Shown here one piece after another: positions 1 to 9,380 of a stretch of 64,000 nt of DNA. The stretch lies in NCBI RefSeq assembly GCF_000317065.1, contig NC_019701.1:1674001-1738000 (forward strand), in the 5' to 3' direction. The DNA comes from Pseudanabaena sp. PCC 7367 (GTDB lineage Bacteria > Cyanobacteriota > Cyanobacteriia > Pseudanabaenales > Pseudanabaenaceae). Positions within the stretch are counted from its first letter, which is position 1; each line of letters starts with the position of its first letter. Under the pieces are notes generated by a model, which had not been told where the DNA came from, ran no database searches, and saw nothing but the letters and a program-made list of their open reading frames with translations. A program made the translations under genes and the position numbers.

Positions 1-381
1 ATACTCAAAGCTGGATTCTAAGTTAGATCTAACCGGGCGATCGAAAAAATTTTTATCTTGGCCAGACTGATTGCCCAAGGCGATCGCCACCAGAAAAATT
101 GCCACGAACAGGGCAAAAATTTGTGCAGCTACGATGATCCTAAAAACAGTCTGAAAACTGGACTTGCGGGTTTTATGTCGAAACAGTTTTTGCCCCAGAA
201 TTGCGCCCAATGTGCCTCCCATTAATGTCAACAGGTGAAACGTATTCTCAGAGATACGCAGCCCTTTACGCTGGGCAGATTGCTTATCAAAGACATAGAG
301 AACCAAAACCAGGCCATTGACCACCATCAGATAGGCGATCGCTAGCGCGATCCGATTCAACAGGGCTGGGGTGATGGCCAT
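1..381 (-). CDS. DUF1294 family membrane protein, cut by the window edge
   Basis: The frame is open from an ATG at 381 down to base 1, so 127 residues of the N-terminal part are visible and the C-terminus lies outside the window. Two hydrophobic segments are seen, near residues 8-28 and 97-115. Between them is the DUF1294 signature: a Leu/Gly-rich stretch (GGTLGAILGQ) followed by FRHKTRKSSF. DUF1294 proteins are small bacterial inner-membrane proteins of unknown function. Some homologues carry an extra cold-shock domain, but none is seen in the visible part. The gene stands apart from the next gene, which diverges from it. Confidence 0.75.
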   Translation of the reverse strand, partial: MAITPALLNRIALAIAYLMVVNGLVLVLYVFDKQSAQRKGLRISENTFHLLTLMGGTLGAILGQKLFRHKTRKSSFQTVFRIIVAAQIFALFVAIFLVAIALGNQSGQDKNFFDRPVRSNLESSFEY

Positions 382-712
382 AACTTCAAAATGGGGGCAT
401 GGGGGTTTGTTCTTCTGATGTTTGATGTTTGATGTTTGATGTTTGATACTTAGTCCTATTTAATCCTATAGCTATTATATTTTTGGGACTGAATGCATAG
501 ATATTCAAAGTAACCGCAGCAATATGTCAGATATTGATGGTTAGAAAAGCTAGAAACAATAAAAAAATGCAACTTTGCTTGCGATCAACTTTTTGAACTA
601 ACTATGCTAGGGATTGTGCCCTGATTTTGTGGCTCCGTTTTCGTCTTGACCAGGCAGCCGTAAATTCAAAGTTTAATTGCGATCGATCGACTAACTTCGG
701 CAAGTTACCAAT
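382..712. other. Intergenic region between divergent genes
   Basis: This 331-bp spacer separates the DUF1294 gene from the divergent Excalibur-domain gene. Both promoters must lie here. The only structure I see is the 7-bp tandem repeat at 416-448; the rest is A+T-rich without a clear motif. Confidence 0.5.
416..448. repeat. 7-bp tandem repeat, four copies
   Basis: The unit TGATGTT occurs four times in a row from 416 to 443 and is followed by a partial fifth copy (TGATA). Heptanucleotide tandem repeats are a known class of short tandem repeats in cyanobacteria. It lies 35 bp upstream of the DUF1294 start. Confidence 0.9.
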
Positions 713-1456
713 ATGGCCAAAAATTATTCCTCAGATCCAAACAATCGCCCGAAACCTGCGAAGCCATCTAAGCCTCAGCGGCCTAGTGATTCGGCTCAAA
801 ATCGCAATCGCCCAGAAAAGCCAGTCAAAAACGAAGTTAGAAATCGATCCCAGGAATCATCGCTGTCTAGCAACTTGGAAAAAGCTGAAAACTTAGAACC
901 ACAAATAGCCTATCAAGAATTATCAAACCAGGGACATGCGGTGTATCAAAAGCCAATCACCAAGGCCGACAGACGAAATCAAATGCTTGCCTTGTCGATC
1001 GAGATTGTGGTGGTAATTATGGTTGGTTTACTGGGGGCAAAGTTTTTATTCCCGCAATCGGTCGGTAATCTTAGTAATGAGAGCAATTTAGAGACAGGAA
1101 ATCTCAACCCTAGCGATCGTGGTGATGATGTATTTACCGACAACAATTTTGACAACAGTAATGATGTTGCAGTAGCGCAAGATAGCAACCTTTCCCTTAA
1201 TTGCCAAGACTTTGCTGTTAAAAAGGCTGCTCAATATGTCTTGAACTCGAACCCAAGCGATCCGTTTGGGCTCGATCGTGACAAGAATAACCTTGCCTGT
1301 GAGCGTTTACCTGAGGGCGATCGCCCCAACAAAGAAGATTTAAATTGTGATGATTTTATTGCGCAAAAAGCAGCCCAACATGTGCTGGAGCTAGACCCAA
1401 GTGATCCATTTGGGCTCGATCGGGATGGCAATAAGCTGGCCTGCGAAAGTCTATAA
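713..1456 (+). CDS. Membrane-anchored protein with two Excalibur calcium-binding-like domains
   Basis: This 247-residue protein has a polar, Pro/Asn/Lys-rich N-terminal 90 residues, one membrane segment at about 91-113, an acidic Asn/Asp-rich linker, and two tandem copies of an Excalibur-type module at about 163-198 and 211-246. Each copy starts with a Cys in an NCxDF context, has an Ala-Gln pair, then DPFGLDRD and a final ACE. These features match the family, whose Asp-rich loop binds calcium and whose two cysteines probably pair. The polar N-terminus should be cytoplasmic and the Excalibur modules outside. A role in surface or calcium-dependent contacts is inference. The ATG at 713 lacks a strong Shine-Dalgarno sequence, so the start is less certain than the frame. 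Confidence 0.75.
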   Translation: MAKNYSSDPNNRPKPAKPSKPQRPSDSAQNRNRPEKPVKNEVRNRSQESSLSSNLEKAENLEPQIAYQELSNQGHAVYQKPITKADRRNQMLALSIEIVVVIMVGLLGAKFLFPQSVGNLSNESNLETGNLNPSDRGDDVFTDNNFDNSNDVAVAQDSNLSLNCQDFAVKKAAQYVLNSNPSDPFGLDRDKNNLACERLPEGDRPNKEDLNCDDFIAQKAAQHVLELDPSDPFGLDRDGNKLACESL

Positions 1457-1472
1457 GCCCATATTAGGCAAT

Positions 1473-1500
1473 AGTTACATAGCAGTAACTTGTATATTTT
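1473..1500 (+). terminator. Possible weak terminator after the Excalibur-domain gene
   Basis: A 6-bp perfect stem (AGTTAC/GTAACT) with a 6-nt loop begins 17 bp after the stop codon and is followed by a U-rich tail (TGTATATTTT). The stem is A+T-rich, so termination strength is doubtful. Confidence 0.35.
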
Positions 1501-1556
1501 AAGATTTTAATTAGTTAGAGGTAGCCTAATAGCCTAAGTATGTAAAAATACTGCGC

Positions 1557-2309
1557 CTAAACCGCTTTGTTTTTTTGCTTTTCCTCATCGGCTGGTTCCG
1601 TAATGCGCTGGAACAAGTAGCCAGTACCTCTGGCGGTGAGGATTAATTCTGGATTACTAGGGTCTTCCTCTAGCTTGGCACGCAGGCGGGAAATATGGAC
1701 ATCGACCACTCTGGTATCAACGTGGCGCTCCGGTGTATAACCCCACACTTCTTGCAAAATGTCCGATCGAGAAAATGCCTCGCCCGACTTACCCACCAGC
1801 AGCTCTAGCAAGCTAAATTCCATCCCGGTCAGCCGAATCCGTTCATCGCCCTTATAAACCTGGCGCTTGTTTGTGTCGATCCGGATATTGCCAATTTGAA
1901 TCACCCCAGAACTGGGAATGCCAGAAGTGCCATTGCGTTCAACCCGGCGCAGCACCGATCGAATCCTGGCTTCTAGCTCCTTGGGCGAAAATGGCTTGAC
2001 CACATAATCATCTGCGCCCAGTTCCAGGCCAGTAATGCGATCGGCCACATCACCAAGCGCGGTCAGCATAATAATTGGGATGTCTGATTCCTTGCGTAGC
2101 TCCTGGCAAACACCATAGCCATCTAGCTTAGGCATCATCACATCCAAAACCACTAAATCAGGAATCTCATGGTGGAACATGTCGATCGCCTCTTCACCAT
2201 CAGCAGCCGTGACAACCTCATAGCCAATCATAGAAAGCCTTGTTTCCAAGATCCGACGAATGCTAGCTTCGTCATCAACTACCAATATTTTTTCCTTGCG
2301 ACTTTCCAA
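1557..2309 (-). CDS. rpaB: Response regulator RpaB (OmpR/PhoB family)
   Basis: RpaB is the essential cyanobacterial OmpR-type regulator that binds HLR1 sites and sets light-dependent expression of psbA, hli and photosystem I genes. The sequence has a receiver domain (residues about 6-120) with the acidic pair DD12-13, phospho-acceptor Asp56 in VLDVMMP, the TALGD segment and Lys in VVKPFSP. A winged-helix domain follows (about 145-240) with the VVDVHISRLRAKL recognition region. I place the start at a TTG (2309) because this gives MESRKEKILVV, the usual RpaB N-terminus. A TTG at 2327 would add six residues. No ATG is available nearby, so a non-ATG start is unavoidable. The cognate kinase Hik33/NblS is not in the window. 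Confidence 0.93.
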   Translation of the reverse strand: MESRKEKILVVDDEASIRRILETRLSMIGYEVVTAADGEEAIDMFHHEIPDLVVLDVMMPKLDGYGVCQELRKESDIPIIMLTALGDVADRITGLELGADDYVVKPFSPKELEARIRSVLRRVERNGTSGIPSSGVIQIGNIRIDTNKRQVYKGDERIRLTGMEFSLLELLVGKSGEAFSRSDILQEVWGYTPERHVDTRVVDVHISRLRAKLEEDPSNPELILTARGTGYLFQRITEPADEEKQKNKAV

Positions 2310-3113
2310 ACTTCCTAACACTCCCAATATCGTGACTTAAATCTTGACAACTAAGTTAAGCGCTGCGTTTTGCTTAGCCTTGATTTGATCGACTTAATTC
2401 TATGCGTTCTACATGGTTTCGATGCGATCGATTCATCATGCAGAAAATCATCAGGCTCGATCATTCACTACCACTACTCATAACATTTGGATACATTCGC
2501 ATTCATCTATATAAATATACAAATATATAATATAAATATACAAAGCTCAGCCAAACATATATCAATGTGTAGGTGCACTCTGCCAGACAAATGTGCCTTA
2601 ATGAACTTCAATATGAGCTTCAATAAACCAGCTAAGTAGCGACTAACACGATCTGATTAACGATCGGCGAAAACCCGTGGTTAATTAAACCCGTGATTTG
2701 CAGTTAACCTCTAGATTTATAACCTGCAAAAGTGCTAAAGAGCTTTGCTAGATATATTAACCATTCTGCTAGGTTAAGCCCAAATAACCAATCAATTCAC
2801 TTCAGAGCTAGCCCTACGGCAACCAGTTACCACCCAATTAACTAACCAATTAACTAATAGTAATAAAAAATATCATTACTATATTAAGTATATTAAGCTT
2901 TGCTAGATTAATAAGTACCACTATTCTAGCTTGTAATCTAATCTATACTTAGCTTACAAGAGCTAGGCATCATTAATACAAAAACAAAACTTAAGAATCT
3001 GTAAATTCTACTCCTTAAAATTTTAAATTTCAATGTACTTAAATCGTGACAAAATTAAGATATATTAAGTTGCGATTAAATATTTCAACTAATTAGCGAA
3101 GGATAAATCCCCA
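2310..3113. other. Long A+T-rich intergenic region between rpaB and hli
   Basis: About 800 bp separate the divergent rpaB and hli genes. Both promoters are expected here. The segment 2507-2545 is almost pure A+T and contains a 13-bp direct repeat (ATAAATATACAAA at 2511 and 2532). From about 2860 to 3060 the DNA is again strongly A+T-rich. I see no perfect HLR1 pair, no RNA gene and no convincing small ORF. Confidence 0.5.
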
Positions 3114-3287
3114 ATGACTGAACCAACCGAAACACCTGATCTTAGTGATCCTAAGTTTGGCTTCAATAGCTATGCCGAGCGCCTCAATGGCCGTGCCGCC
3201 ATGATTGGCTTTTTAATTGCGGTGGTGATCGAATTTGTGACTGGCCAGGGCTTGCTCGATTGGCTGGGCATCATTAATGTCACATAA
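3114..3287 (+). CDS. High-light-inducible protein (one-helix chlorophyll a/b-binding-like, HLIP)
   Basis: This 57-residue protein has one membrane helix at about residues 29-46. The helix carries the chlorophyll-binding signature of the LHC superfamily: AERLNGRAAMIGF, with the Glu, Asn and Arg that ligate chlorophyll. A short polar N-terminus (EPTETPDLSDPKFGF) resembles other HLIPs. These proteins bind chlorophyll and carotenoid in thylakoid membranes, protect photosystem II assembly intermediates and dissipate excess energy. The start is supported by an AAGGA Shine-Dalgarno sequence at 3099-3103, ten bases upstream. The gene diverges from rpaB, whose product controls hli genes in other cyanobacteria. 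Which paralogue (A-D) it is cannot be decided from the sequence. Confidence 0.9.
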   Translation: MTEPTETPDLSDPKFGFNSYAERLNGRAAMIGFLIAVVIEFVTGQGLLDWLGIINVT

Positions 3288-3401
3288 GTGTCATGCCAAT
3301 ATTTGATTGATTGAGGGGGCGATCGTCCTTCTTTGGCTCCATATGATTCCTGGTAAACAATCCTAATTGTTAGCGATCGTTGATTTGCTAGCTAGATACT
3401 A

Positions 3402-3441
3402 TATACCTATGTTTAAGTGCTTATACCTATGTTTAGGTGCT
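3402..3441. repeat. 20-bp direct tandem repeat, two copies
   Basis: TATACCTATGTTTAAGTGCT is repeated immediately with one substitution (3402-3421 and 3422-3441). It lies between hli and lspA. Confidence 0.9.
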
Positions 3442-3504
3442 TGTTCAACGCTCTACTCATTCAAGCTCCAATGCATAAAGGAAACATGGGAAATAGCGTT
3501 CTAA

Positions 3505-3531
3505 CAATTCTCTGGCAATTCTCTGACAATT
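3505..3531. repeat. 11-bp tandem repeat, about 2.5 copies
   Basis: CAATTCTCTGG at 3505-3515, CAATTCTCTGA at 3516-3526 and CAATT at 3527-3531. It lies about 50 bp upstream of the lspA start codon and is one of several 11-bp-period intergenic repeats in this window. Confidence 0.8.
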
Positions 3532-3582
3532 ACTTTTGAGTTGATGTGCATTTATGCTGGTATCAGTTAGCTAAGGCTTGGC

Positions 3583-4113
3583 ATGGGTAAAAATATGATC
3601 TTTTGGGTAGCAGCCCTGATTTGTTTGGGTCTAGACCAGGCCACTAAACATGTGGTGATGACCCAAATGCAGTTATACGACGTAATCGAGCTAATCCCAG
3701 GTTTTTTTCAGTTCAACTATGTCACCAATAAGGGTGCTGCATTTAGTATGTTCAGTGAATCCGGTGAGTGGTTGAAGTGGGTATCTTTGGTCGTGAGTTT
3801 GGGGATTGCGTCGATCGGCTGTTTTGGCGGCAGGCTTAATCGGTGGGAGCAGTTGGGCTATGGCTGCATTCTGGGCGGTGCGATCGGTAATGGCATCGAT
3901 CGTTTTGCCTATGGCCATGTGATTGATTTTCTAGATTTTGAGCTAATTAATTTTCCCGTATTTAATATCGCTGATGTGTCGATCAACATTGGCTTATTTT
4001 TTATGTTTTTGGCTCTGCTGCGCAGTGGCACCAATGGCAACAGTGATAAGAATGGCAAGGGGCGATCGCTAGATCATGGCAATATCTCTACCGATGAGCC
4101 CCAGGATCAGTAA
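3583..4113 (+). CDS. lspA: Lipoprotein signal peptidase (signal peptidase II)
   Basis: LspA is the membrane aspartic protease that removes signal peptides from diacylglyceryl-modified prolipoproteins. Four hydrophobic segments are visible in 176 residues. The family motifs are present: LDQATKHV near the N-terminus, YVTNKGAAFS, the first catalytic Asp in GGAIGNGIDR, and the second in FNIADVSINIG. The C-terminal 30 residues are polar and not conserved. A second Met at residue 5 could also start the protein. Several predicted substrates are in the window: the peptide-binding lipoprotein at 39370-41016 and the lipoprotein at 61700-62587. The gene stands alone. Confidence 0.95.
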   Translation: MGKNMIFWVAALICLGLDQATKHVVMTQMQLYDVIELIPGFFQFNYVTNKGAAFSMFSESGEWLKWVSLVVSLGIASIGCFGGRLNRWEQLGYGCILGGAIGNGIDRFAYGHVIDFLDFELINFPVFNIADVSINIGLFFMFLALLRSGTNGNSDKNGKGRSLDHGNISTDEPQDQ

Positions 4114-4323
4114 CTGCTAGTAATTGCTAATTGAGATACTTGCAGATTTTTAGTTATAACTTTTCTGGCCTTGATTCCAAGTACAATCCTTATATAAATC
4201 ACTTGGCTGCAATAGTCTGTGGAGTTAAGTCTTTAAGATATTTAGATATTTATATCTTGATATTTAGATCTTGGGTCAACAGGATGATTTGATCGCACTG
4301 GGATTAGAGAGAGCATAGGGTAT

Positions 4324-5439
4324 ATGTCGGCCATAGATTCGATCGTAGACTCGATCCAAACCGCACAGTTTAATCAAGAAGATCTGGTTTGTTATTCCAG
4401 TGGCGGCATCGACTTGCAAATTAATGGTGCCTTAGGGGTCTCTTTTAATCAGCTAGACTCCAGCAATGCGCAGCGCTTGCCAGAAATTTGTCGTTTCCTG
4501 TGGCAGCAAGGCATCGATGGCTTTTTACCGACCCTGGTCACCACTTCGATCGACCAGTTGCATCAATCATTAGCGATCATTCGCACCGCAATGGCGCATG
4601 GGCGATCGCCCAACAGTGCCCAAATTTTGGGTGTCCATCTAGAAGGGCCATTCCTCAACCCCAAAAAGCGTGGCGCTCATCCACCGGAACATTTACTACC
4701 CCTAACCCTAGAGCAACTGCAAGTGGTTTTGGCAGATTATATTGATTTAGTGAAGCTAATCACCATTGCACCGGAATTAGATTCACAAGCAGTAGCAATT
4801 CCCTGGCTGGTCGATCGCGGCATTGTAGTCAGCCTGGGGCACTCGATCGCCAGCGCTAGCCAAACCCAAGCCGCCTTCCAACTAGGTGCCAAAATGATTA
4901 CCCATGCTGGCAATGCCATGCCAGTGATGCATCATCGGGAGCCAGGTCTATTGGGTAGTGCTTTATTAGAGCAAGACATCTTCTGTGGCTTGATTGCCGA
5001 TGGTGTGCATGTTCACCCCCAGATGGCGGATTTATTTATTCGGCTCAAGTCTAGCCATACGAATCGGATTGTGCTGGTGAGTGATGCACTGGCTCCATTG
5101 GGGCTGCCGGATGGTGATTATCCCTGGGATAACCGCCAGATTAGCTTGAATGAGGGGATCGCTAGGCTAGGTGATGGCACTTTGGCTGGCACTGCTTTAC
5201 CACTTTTTGCTGGGGTCAAAAATTTAGTTAGCTGGTTGGTTTGCGCCCCCACAAAGGCGATCGCCATGGCCACGGAAACACCACGCCAGTTAATCGGTTT
5301 ACCTATGCCGAAGTCTCATTCTTGTGTGTGGTATTGGCAGAGTCGGCAGCAGCGGTATCTAAATTGGCAACGTCTATCGGTGCCCCATCCTCTTGATGCT
5401 GATCTGAATCCGGAAGATCTGGATCTGCGCTCTGAATAG
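4324..5439 (+). CDS. nagA: N-acetylglucosamine-6-phosphate deacetylase
   Basis: NagA removes acetate from GlcNAc-6-phosphate, giving glucosamine-6-phosphate for amino-sugar and peptidoglycan recycling. Amidohydrolase motifs appear in order: [15 protein letters not shown] near the N-terminus, the metal site in HLEGPF (about residue 104), SLGHS, HAGNAM, DGVHVHP and the catalytic Asp in LVSDALAP. Canonical enzymes have THLFNAM where this one has THAGNAM. The recognisable family end is near YLNWQRL, about 22 residues before the stop. The last 137 bp of the gene overlap the 3' end of accD on the other strand, which is unusually long for two real genes. Confidence 0.9.
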   Translation: MSAIDSIVDSIQTAQFNQEDLVCYSSGGIDLQINGALGVSFNQLDSSNAQRLPEICRFLWQQGIDGFLPTLVTTSIDQLHQSLAIIRTAMAHGRSPNSAQILGVHLEGPFLNPKKRGAHPPEHLLPLTLEQLQVVLADYIDLVKLITIAPELDSQAVAIPWLVDRGIVVSLGHSIASASQTQAAFQLGAKMITHAGNAMPVMHHREPGLLGSALLEQDIFCGLIADGVHVHPQMADLFIRLKSSHTNRIVLVSDALAPLGLPDGDYPWDNRQISLNEGIARLGDGTLAGTALPLFAGVKNLVSWLVCAPTKAIAMATETPRQLIGLPMPKSHSCVWYWQSRQQRYLNWQRLSVPHPLDADLNPEDLDLRSE

Positions 5440-6478
5440 GCTTAAGTGTAGGTTCAAGCGTAGCGATCGCGGTATTAGGATTAGTTACCTCTGCATGCCC
5501 ATTATGATGTGAACCATTGGCTGCGCCTAAGTTATCTTGCAAATGATCTTGTAAGTGATCTTGGTGTTGCTCTCGTTGCCGATCTTGGACTGCTAGGGCT
5601 TGATAAAACCGAGAACCAATGCCATCGACATGTAGACCAATGATCGTAGCCAGGGTTTGCTTAAGCTGAGTACGTGGCACCACTGCATCTACAAAACCAT
5701 GCTCAAGCAAGTATTCAGCGGTCTGGAATTCATCGGGCAACTTCTGGCGGATTGTTTGTTCAATCACCCGCTTGCCCGTAAATCCAATCATGGCTTTTGG
5801 TTCTGCCAGGATCAAATCACCTAGCATTGCAAAGCTAGCGGTCACACCGCCGGTGGTCGGGTGAGTCAGGATCGGAATATATAGCAATCTGGCTTGCCGA
5901 TGGCGATCGAGGGCAGCAGAGGTCTTAGCCATCTGCATCAAGCTCAATATTCCCTCTTGCATTCTGGCACCACCGGACGCACATACCAGAATTAAGGGTA
6001 AATGCCTGGCCGTGGCTGTTTCCACCAATCGAGTAATTTTTTCACCCACAGCAGAGCCCATGCTGGCTCCCATAAACCGAAAATCCATCACGCCCAGGGC
6101 AATTTCATAGCTAGCGAGTTTTCCAGTACCGGTGACGATCGCATCCACCAGGTCAGTTTTTTTACGATATTCCTTGAGCCGATCGCTGTAGGGCTTGCGA
6201 TCGACAAAAGTAAGCGGATCGCAAGAATGAATACCAGCATCCAACTCTTGCCAAGTACCGGGCTCAATCAATTGTTCAATCCGATCTGGTGCAGTAACCC
6301 TGATGTGGTGATTGCACTGGGGACAAACCATTTGATTTGTGCGTAAATCCTTCACATAGGTCATGGCTGAGCAAGATTCACACTTGTACCACAACCCATC
6401 GGGGATATCTCGTTCCCGCGAATTTTGGCCAATGGGGGCTGACTTACGGCGATTGGCAAACCAATCAAATAATGACAT
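5303..6478 (-). CDS. accD: Acetyl-CoA carboxylase carboxyltransferase subunit beta
   Basis: AccD pairs with AccA to move the carboxyl group from biotin to acetyl-CoA, forming malonyl-CoA for fatty acid synthesis. A four-Cys zinc ribbon lies at about residues 33-55 (CESC...CPQC). The crotonase-fold carboxyltransferase core follows, with SGGARMQEG, the [12 protein letters not shown] oxyanion segment and [12 protein letters not shown]. The core ends near residue 285. The remaining 105 residues are hydrophilic, begin with a Gln/His/Asp repeat (QDHL twice), and are rich in Asn, Asp and Thr. That tail looks disordered and is not needed by the family. It is encoded largely in the stretch shared with nagA. 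Confidence 0.95.
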   Translation of the reverse strand: MSLFDWFANRRKSAPIGQNSRERDIPDGLWYKCESCSAMTYVKDLRTNQMVCPQCNHHIRVTAPDRIEQLIEPGTWQELDAGIHSCDPLTFVDRKPYSDRLKEYRKKTDLVDAIVTGTGKLASYEIALGVMDFRFMGASMGSAVGEKITRLVETATARHLPLILVCASGGARMQEGILSLMQMAKTSAALDRHRQARLLYIPILTHPTTGGVTASFAMLGDLILAEPKAMIGFTGKRVIEQTIRQKLPDEFQTAEYLLEHGFVDAVVPRTQLKQTLATIIGLHVDGIGSRFYQALAVQDRQREQHQDHLQDHLQDNLGAANGSHHNGHAEVTNPNTAIATLEPTLKPIQSADPDLPDSDQHQEDGAPIDVANLDTAAADSANTTHKNETSA

Positions 6479-6645
6479 GGGCTATTTCTAATCTAGCTTT
6501 ATAAATTTTTAATTATATATACTTAACAACTTACCTCAATCAGCTCCGCTCGCAAATTCAAATTACTTATCTAAAGCCAAATTCGGACTATTAATAATAG
6601 AGATCATATTGTAGCTGAGTTTTCATTGCGGCGGTTTGTAGCTAT

Positions 6646-6689
6646 GATTTGCCAATGATTTGCCAATGATTTACCAATGATTTGAGTGA
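6646..6689. repeat. 11-bp tandem repeat, three copies plus a partial one
   Basis: GATTTGCCAAT occurs at 6646-6656 and 6657-6667, then GATTTACCAAT at 6668-6678, followed by GATTTGAGTGA. It lies in the 282-bp spacer between accD and the histidine-kinase-like gene. Confidence 0.85.
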
Positions 6690-6760
6690 GGCATAGCTCG
6701 ATTGCAAAAAAATTAAGCAGAACTTGATCTGGTACAACCCTTTTAAGGCCCAGAGCAATA

Positions 6761-8038
6761 TTATTGATTTGCGTTTGCAAAGGGCAGGAAAATTGTTAGG
6801 ATTTCGCCATCATAGCCAGTAGCAGTTGGATGCAAGCGCACGGTTAACTTACCACCTAGAGACTGAAATAAAGCTTTGGTGATAGGCAAGCTGAGACTTA
6901 GAGTTCCTGTTTCTGGTTGTAGCATCAGCCATTGCCCCACGGATTTAAGCATTGGATATTCATCTTCACCAATGCTACCCAATCGGGATTGAAATTGCAG
7001 TTTGAGATGGTCTCCAGCCGTAGCCGCCGTGAGGGCGATCTTACTGCCAGAGGGCAAGCTACGCACCAGCCGATCGATAATTCCAGTTAGTAGCTGAGCC
7101 AGCAATTTGCTATTGCTACGAATTGGCGCGATCGATTCAGGAGTAATTATTTCCATACTGAGTTGCCGCCGTTCTGCCTGCATTTGCCAACGTTCTGTGT
7201 TTTGGCTCAGGATTTCCAGAATAGAGGTTGATTCCAGGGGGACAGGGGAGGTAGCCAGTTGGGCTGCTTCAAAAATCAGGCCAAAGCGATCGATTTGCTC
7301 GGTACATTCAACTACAATCCGCTCAATTCTGGGCTTGACTGCTTTGACAATATCTTTACGCCTTAGTAACGATTGAGCCAGAGTCCGAATTGTGGTTAGT
7401 GGCGTTTTGACCTCATGGGTCAGCGATTTAATAATATCGACTTCTTGAATTTCCGGCACCGGGAGTTCACGGCTGATGGGCTGACTCAGCATGATTGTAT
7501 ATAGCCTCGAAACCGTTGCATAAATGGGTTCTTGCAATTTAAATTGGGCAAATTGGCTTTCTAATTCCTGGCGTTGCTCTGGTTGCCGAAGGTGCGCCGT
7601 CAAATGGGCGATCGCTTGGCTGATGGGCTGAGGGTGGAGCGAAAAAAGACAACTGTGGTGGCTACCGGAATCGATCAGCAGCATATTAAAAGTTGAGGCG
7701 ATCGCAATACAAAACCATTCATGATTAGCAGGATTGCCAGCATCGATCGTAATGGAGTGGATTTGATCAGTTGGGAATGATTTGGTATTCAGCAGTGAGG
7801 ATTGTTTGGCAGTAAATACCCAGGTTTGAAAGCTAGCAGGAGGAGAGTAGGGGATCGCATTGGGATTATGGGTTAATACCAGACCCGCAAGGTTTTGTGG
7901 TTTACTTGGGCGATCGCAAGCTTCATAAAACAGGGATTGCAAAACAGTTAGCGATCGATACCAAAACTCCTTGGCATCAGTTTGATACATTTCCTCCACA
8001 AATTCGCTGTTTTGAACCAGCTCGTAAAGTGCTGACAA
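6761..8038 (-). CDS. Histidine-kinase-like protein with degenerate ATPase domain
   Basis: The 425-residue protein has no membrane segment. Residues 1-150 are an uncharacterised sensory-like region. A HisKA box follows with the phospho-acceptor His at about 208 in SLTHEVKTPL. The C-terminal HATPase region is hard to reconcile with a working kinase. The N-box Asn is absent (LLTGIIDRLVRSL where NLLxNA is expected), the DxGxG motif is not recognisable, and only a trace of the G2 box remains (TGTLSLSLPITK). It may be a pseudokinase, a phosphotransfer partner, or a divergent active kinase. It lies downstream of psbA on the same strand, but a terminator separates the two, so co-transcription is unlikely. 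Confidence 0.75.
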   Translation of the reverse strand: MSALYELVQNSEFVEEMYQTDAKEFWYRSLTVLQSLFYEACDRPSKPQNLAGLVLTHNPNAIPYSPPASFQTWVFTAKQSSLLNTKSFPTDQIHSITIDAGNPANHEWFCIAIASTFNMLLIDSGSHHSCLFSLHPQPISQAIAHLTAHLRQPEQRQELESQFAQFKLQEPIYATVSRLYTIMLSQPISRELPVPEIQEVDIIKSLTHEVKTPLTTIRTLAQSLLRRKDIVKAVKPRIERIVVECTEQIDRFGLIFEAAQLATSPVPLESTSILEILSQNTERWQMQAERRQLSMEIITPESIAPIRSNSKLLAQLLTGIIDRLVRSLPSGSKIALTAATAGDHLKLQFQSRLGSIGEDEYPMLKSVGQWLMLQPETGTLSLSLPITKALFQSLGGKLTVRLHPTATGYDGEILTIFLPFANANQ

Positions 8039-8118
8039 TATAAACCTACCCTAGAGCTAAATCTGTATGTGGCAAAAGCTAAACACCCACCGCATCGCCA
8101 TACTAGTTCAATAGTCGC

Positions 8119-8156
8119 AAAAAACATAGAGGGCTACCCAAACTAGGATAACCCTC
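8119..8156 (-). terminator. Rho-independent terminator of psbA
   Basis: On the minus strand an 11-bp imperfect stem (GAGGG core, 8129-8139 with 8146-8156) and a 6-nt loop are followed by a run of six T (complement of 8119-8124). It starts about 79 bp after the psbA stop codon. Confidence 0.85.
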
Positions 8157-8234
8157 CACATCTATTTGTTTGAATCAAACTTAGGTCTGATTTAAGCGAT
8201 TAAGCTTTTTACTTAGAGACTAAATCTAACTTAA

Positions 8235-9317
8235 CTAACCGTTGATGGCAGGAGCAGTAAGAGCAACAGGCTGCACATCAGCAGAAGCCAAATCAAGCGG
8301 GAAGTTGTGAGCATTGCGCTCGTGCATTACTTCCATACCCAAGTTAGCGCGGTTGATCACGTCTGCCCAAGATGGAACCACACGACCTTCACTGTCCACG
8401 ATCGACTGGTTGAAGTTGAAGCCATTCAAGTTGAATGCCATCGTGCTTACGCCCAGAGCAGTGAACCAAATACCGGCCACTGGCCACAGTGCCAAAAAGA
8501 AGTGCAAGCTACGGCTGTTGTTGAAGCTGGCATATTGGAAGATCAAGCGACCAAAGTAACCATGGGCGGCCACAATGTTGTAGGTCTCTTCTTCCTGACC
8601 AAACTTGTAACCATAGTTGGCAGACTCGTTCTCGGTCGTCTCACGAATCAAGCTGCTGGTCACCAAGCTACCGTGCATTGCACTGAACAAGGCACCACCG
8701 AACACACCGGCTACACCCAACATGTGGAAAGGATGCATCAAAATGTTGTGCTCTGCTTGGAATACGATCATGAAGTTGAACGTGCCACTGATTCCCAATG
8801 GCATACCATCGGAGAAACTACCTTGACCCAACGGGTAAATCAAGAATACGGCGGTGGCGGCGGCGACTGGTGCACTGTAGGCTACAGCGATCCATGGACG
8901 CATACCCAAGCGGTAGCTCAATTCCCACTCACGACCCATGTAGCAGAAAATACCAATCAAAAAGTGGAAGGCTACGAGCTGGTATGGACCACCGTTGTAG
9001 AGCCACTCGTCTAGGCTGGTTGCTTCCCAAATGGGGTAAAAGTGCAGGCCAATGGCGTTCGAACTTGGCACAACTGCTGCGGAAATCATGTTGTTGCCAT
9101 ACAGAAGTGAACCGGATACTGGCTCACGGATGCCGTCAATGTCCACGGGGGGAGCGGCGATGAAGGCGATTACGAAGCAGATGGTTGCAGTCAGCAAACA
9201 AGGAATCATCAGTACGCCAAACCAACCAATATATAGGCGGTTGTTGGTGCTGGTTACCCAGTTGCAAAACTGATCCCACAGGCTAGCGCTCTCGCGGCTT
9301 TGTACTGCAGTAGTCAT
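8235..9317 (-). CDS. psbA: Photosystem II reaction centre protein D1
   Basis: D1 carries the redox centres of photosystem II in the thylakoid. All key residues are in register in this 360-residue protein: redox-active Tyr161, Asp170, His190, His198, His215 and His272 (iron), Ser264/Phe265 (QB), His332, Glu333, His337, Asp342 and Ala344. A 16-residue C-terminal extension after Ala344 is removed by CtpA. Residue 130 is Glu (MGREWELS), the state found in high-light D1 isoforms; low-light forms have Gln. Only one psbA copy is in the window. Its promoter has an HLR1-like RpaB site, so high-light control is expected. Confidence 0.98.
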   Translation of the reverse strand: MTTAVQSRESASLWDQFCNWVTSTNNRLYIGWFGVLMIPCLLTATICFVIAFIAAPPVDIDGIREPVSGSLLYGNNMISAAVVPSSNAIGLHFYPIWEATSLDEWLYNGGPYQLVAFHFLIGIFCYMGREWELSYRLGMRPWIAVAYSAPVAAATAVFLIYPLGQGSFSDGMPLGISGTFNFMIVFQAEHNILMHPFHMLGVAGVFGGALFSAMHGSLVTSSLIRETTENESANYGYKFGQEEETYNIVAAHGYFGRLIFQYASFNNSRSLHFFLALWPVAGIWFTALGVSTMAFNLNGFNFNQSIVDSEGRVVPSWADVINRANLGMEVMHERNAHNFPLDLASADVQPVALTAPAING

Positions 9318-9380
9318 AATTGCGTATCTATAAAATGAACAATAAATGTAATAAATTCTGGCGAAGCGCCATTGAATATA

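Noticed and set aside
8307-9014. 235-codon open frame antisense to psbA
   Set aside because: It is a by-product of psbA codon use; no ribosome binding site and no protein-like pattern.
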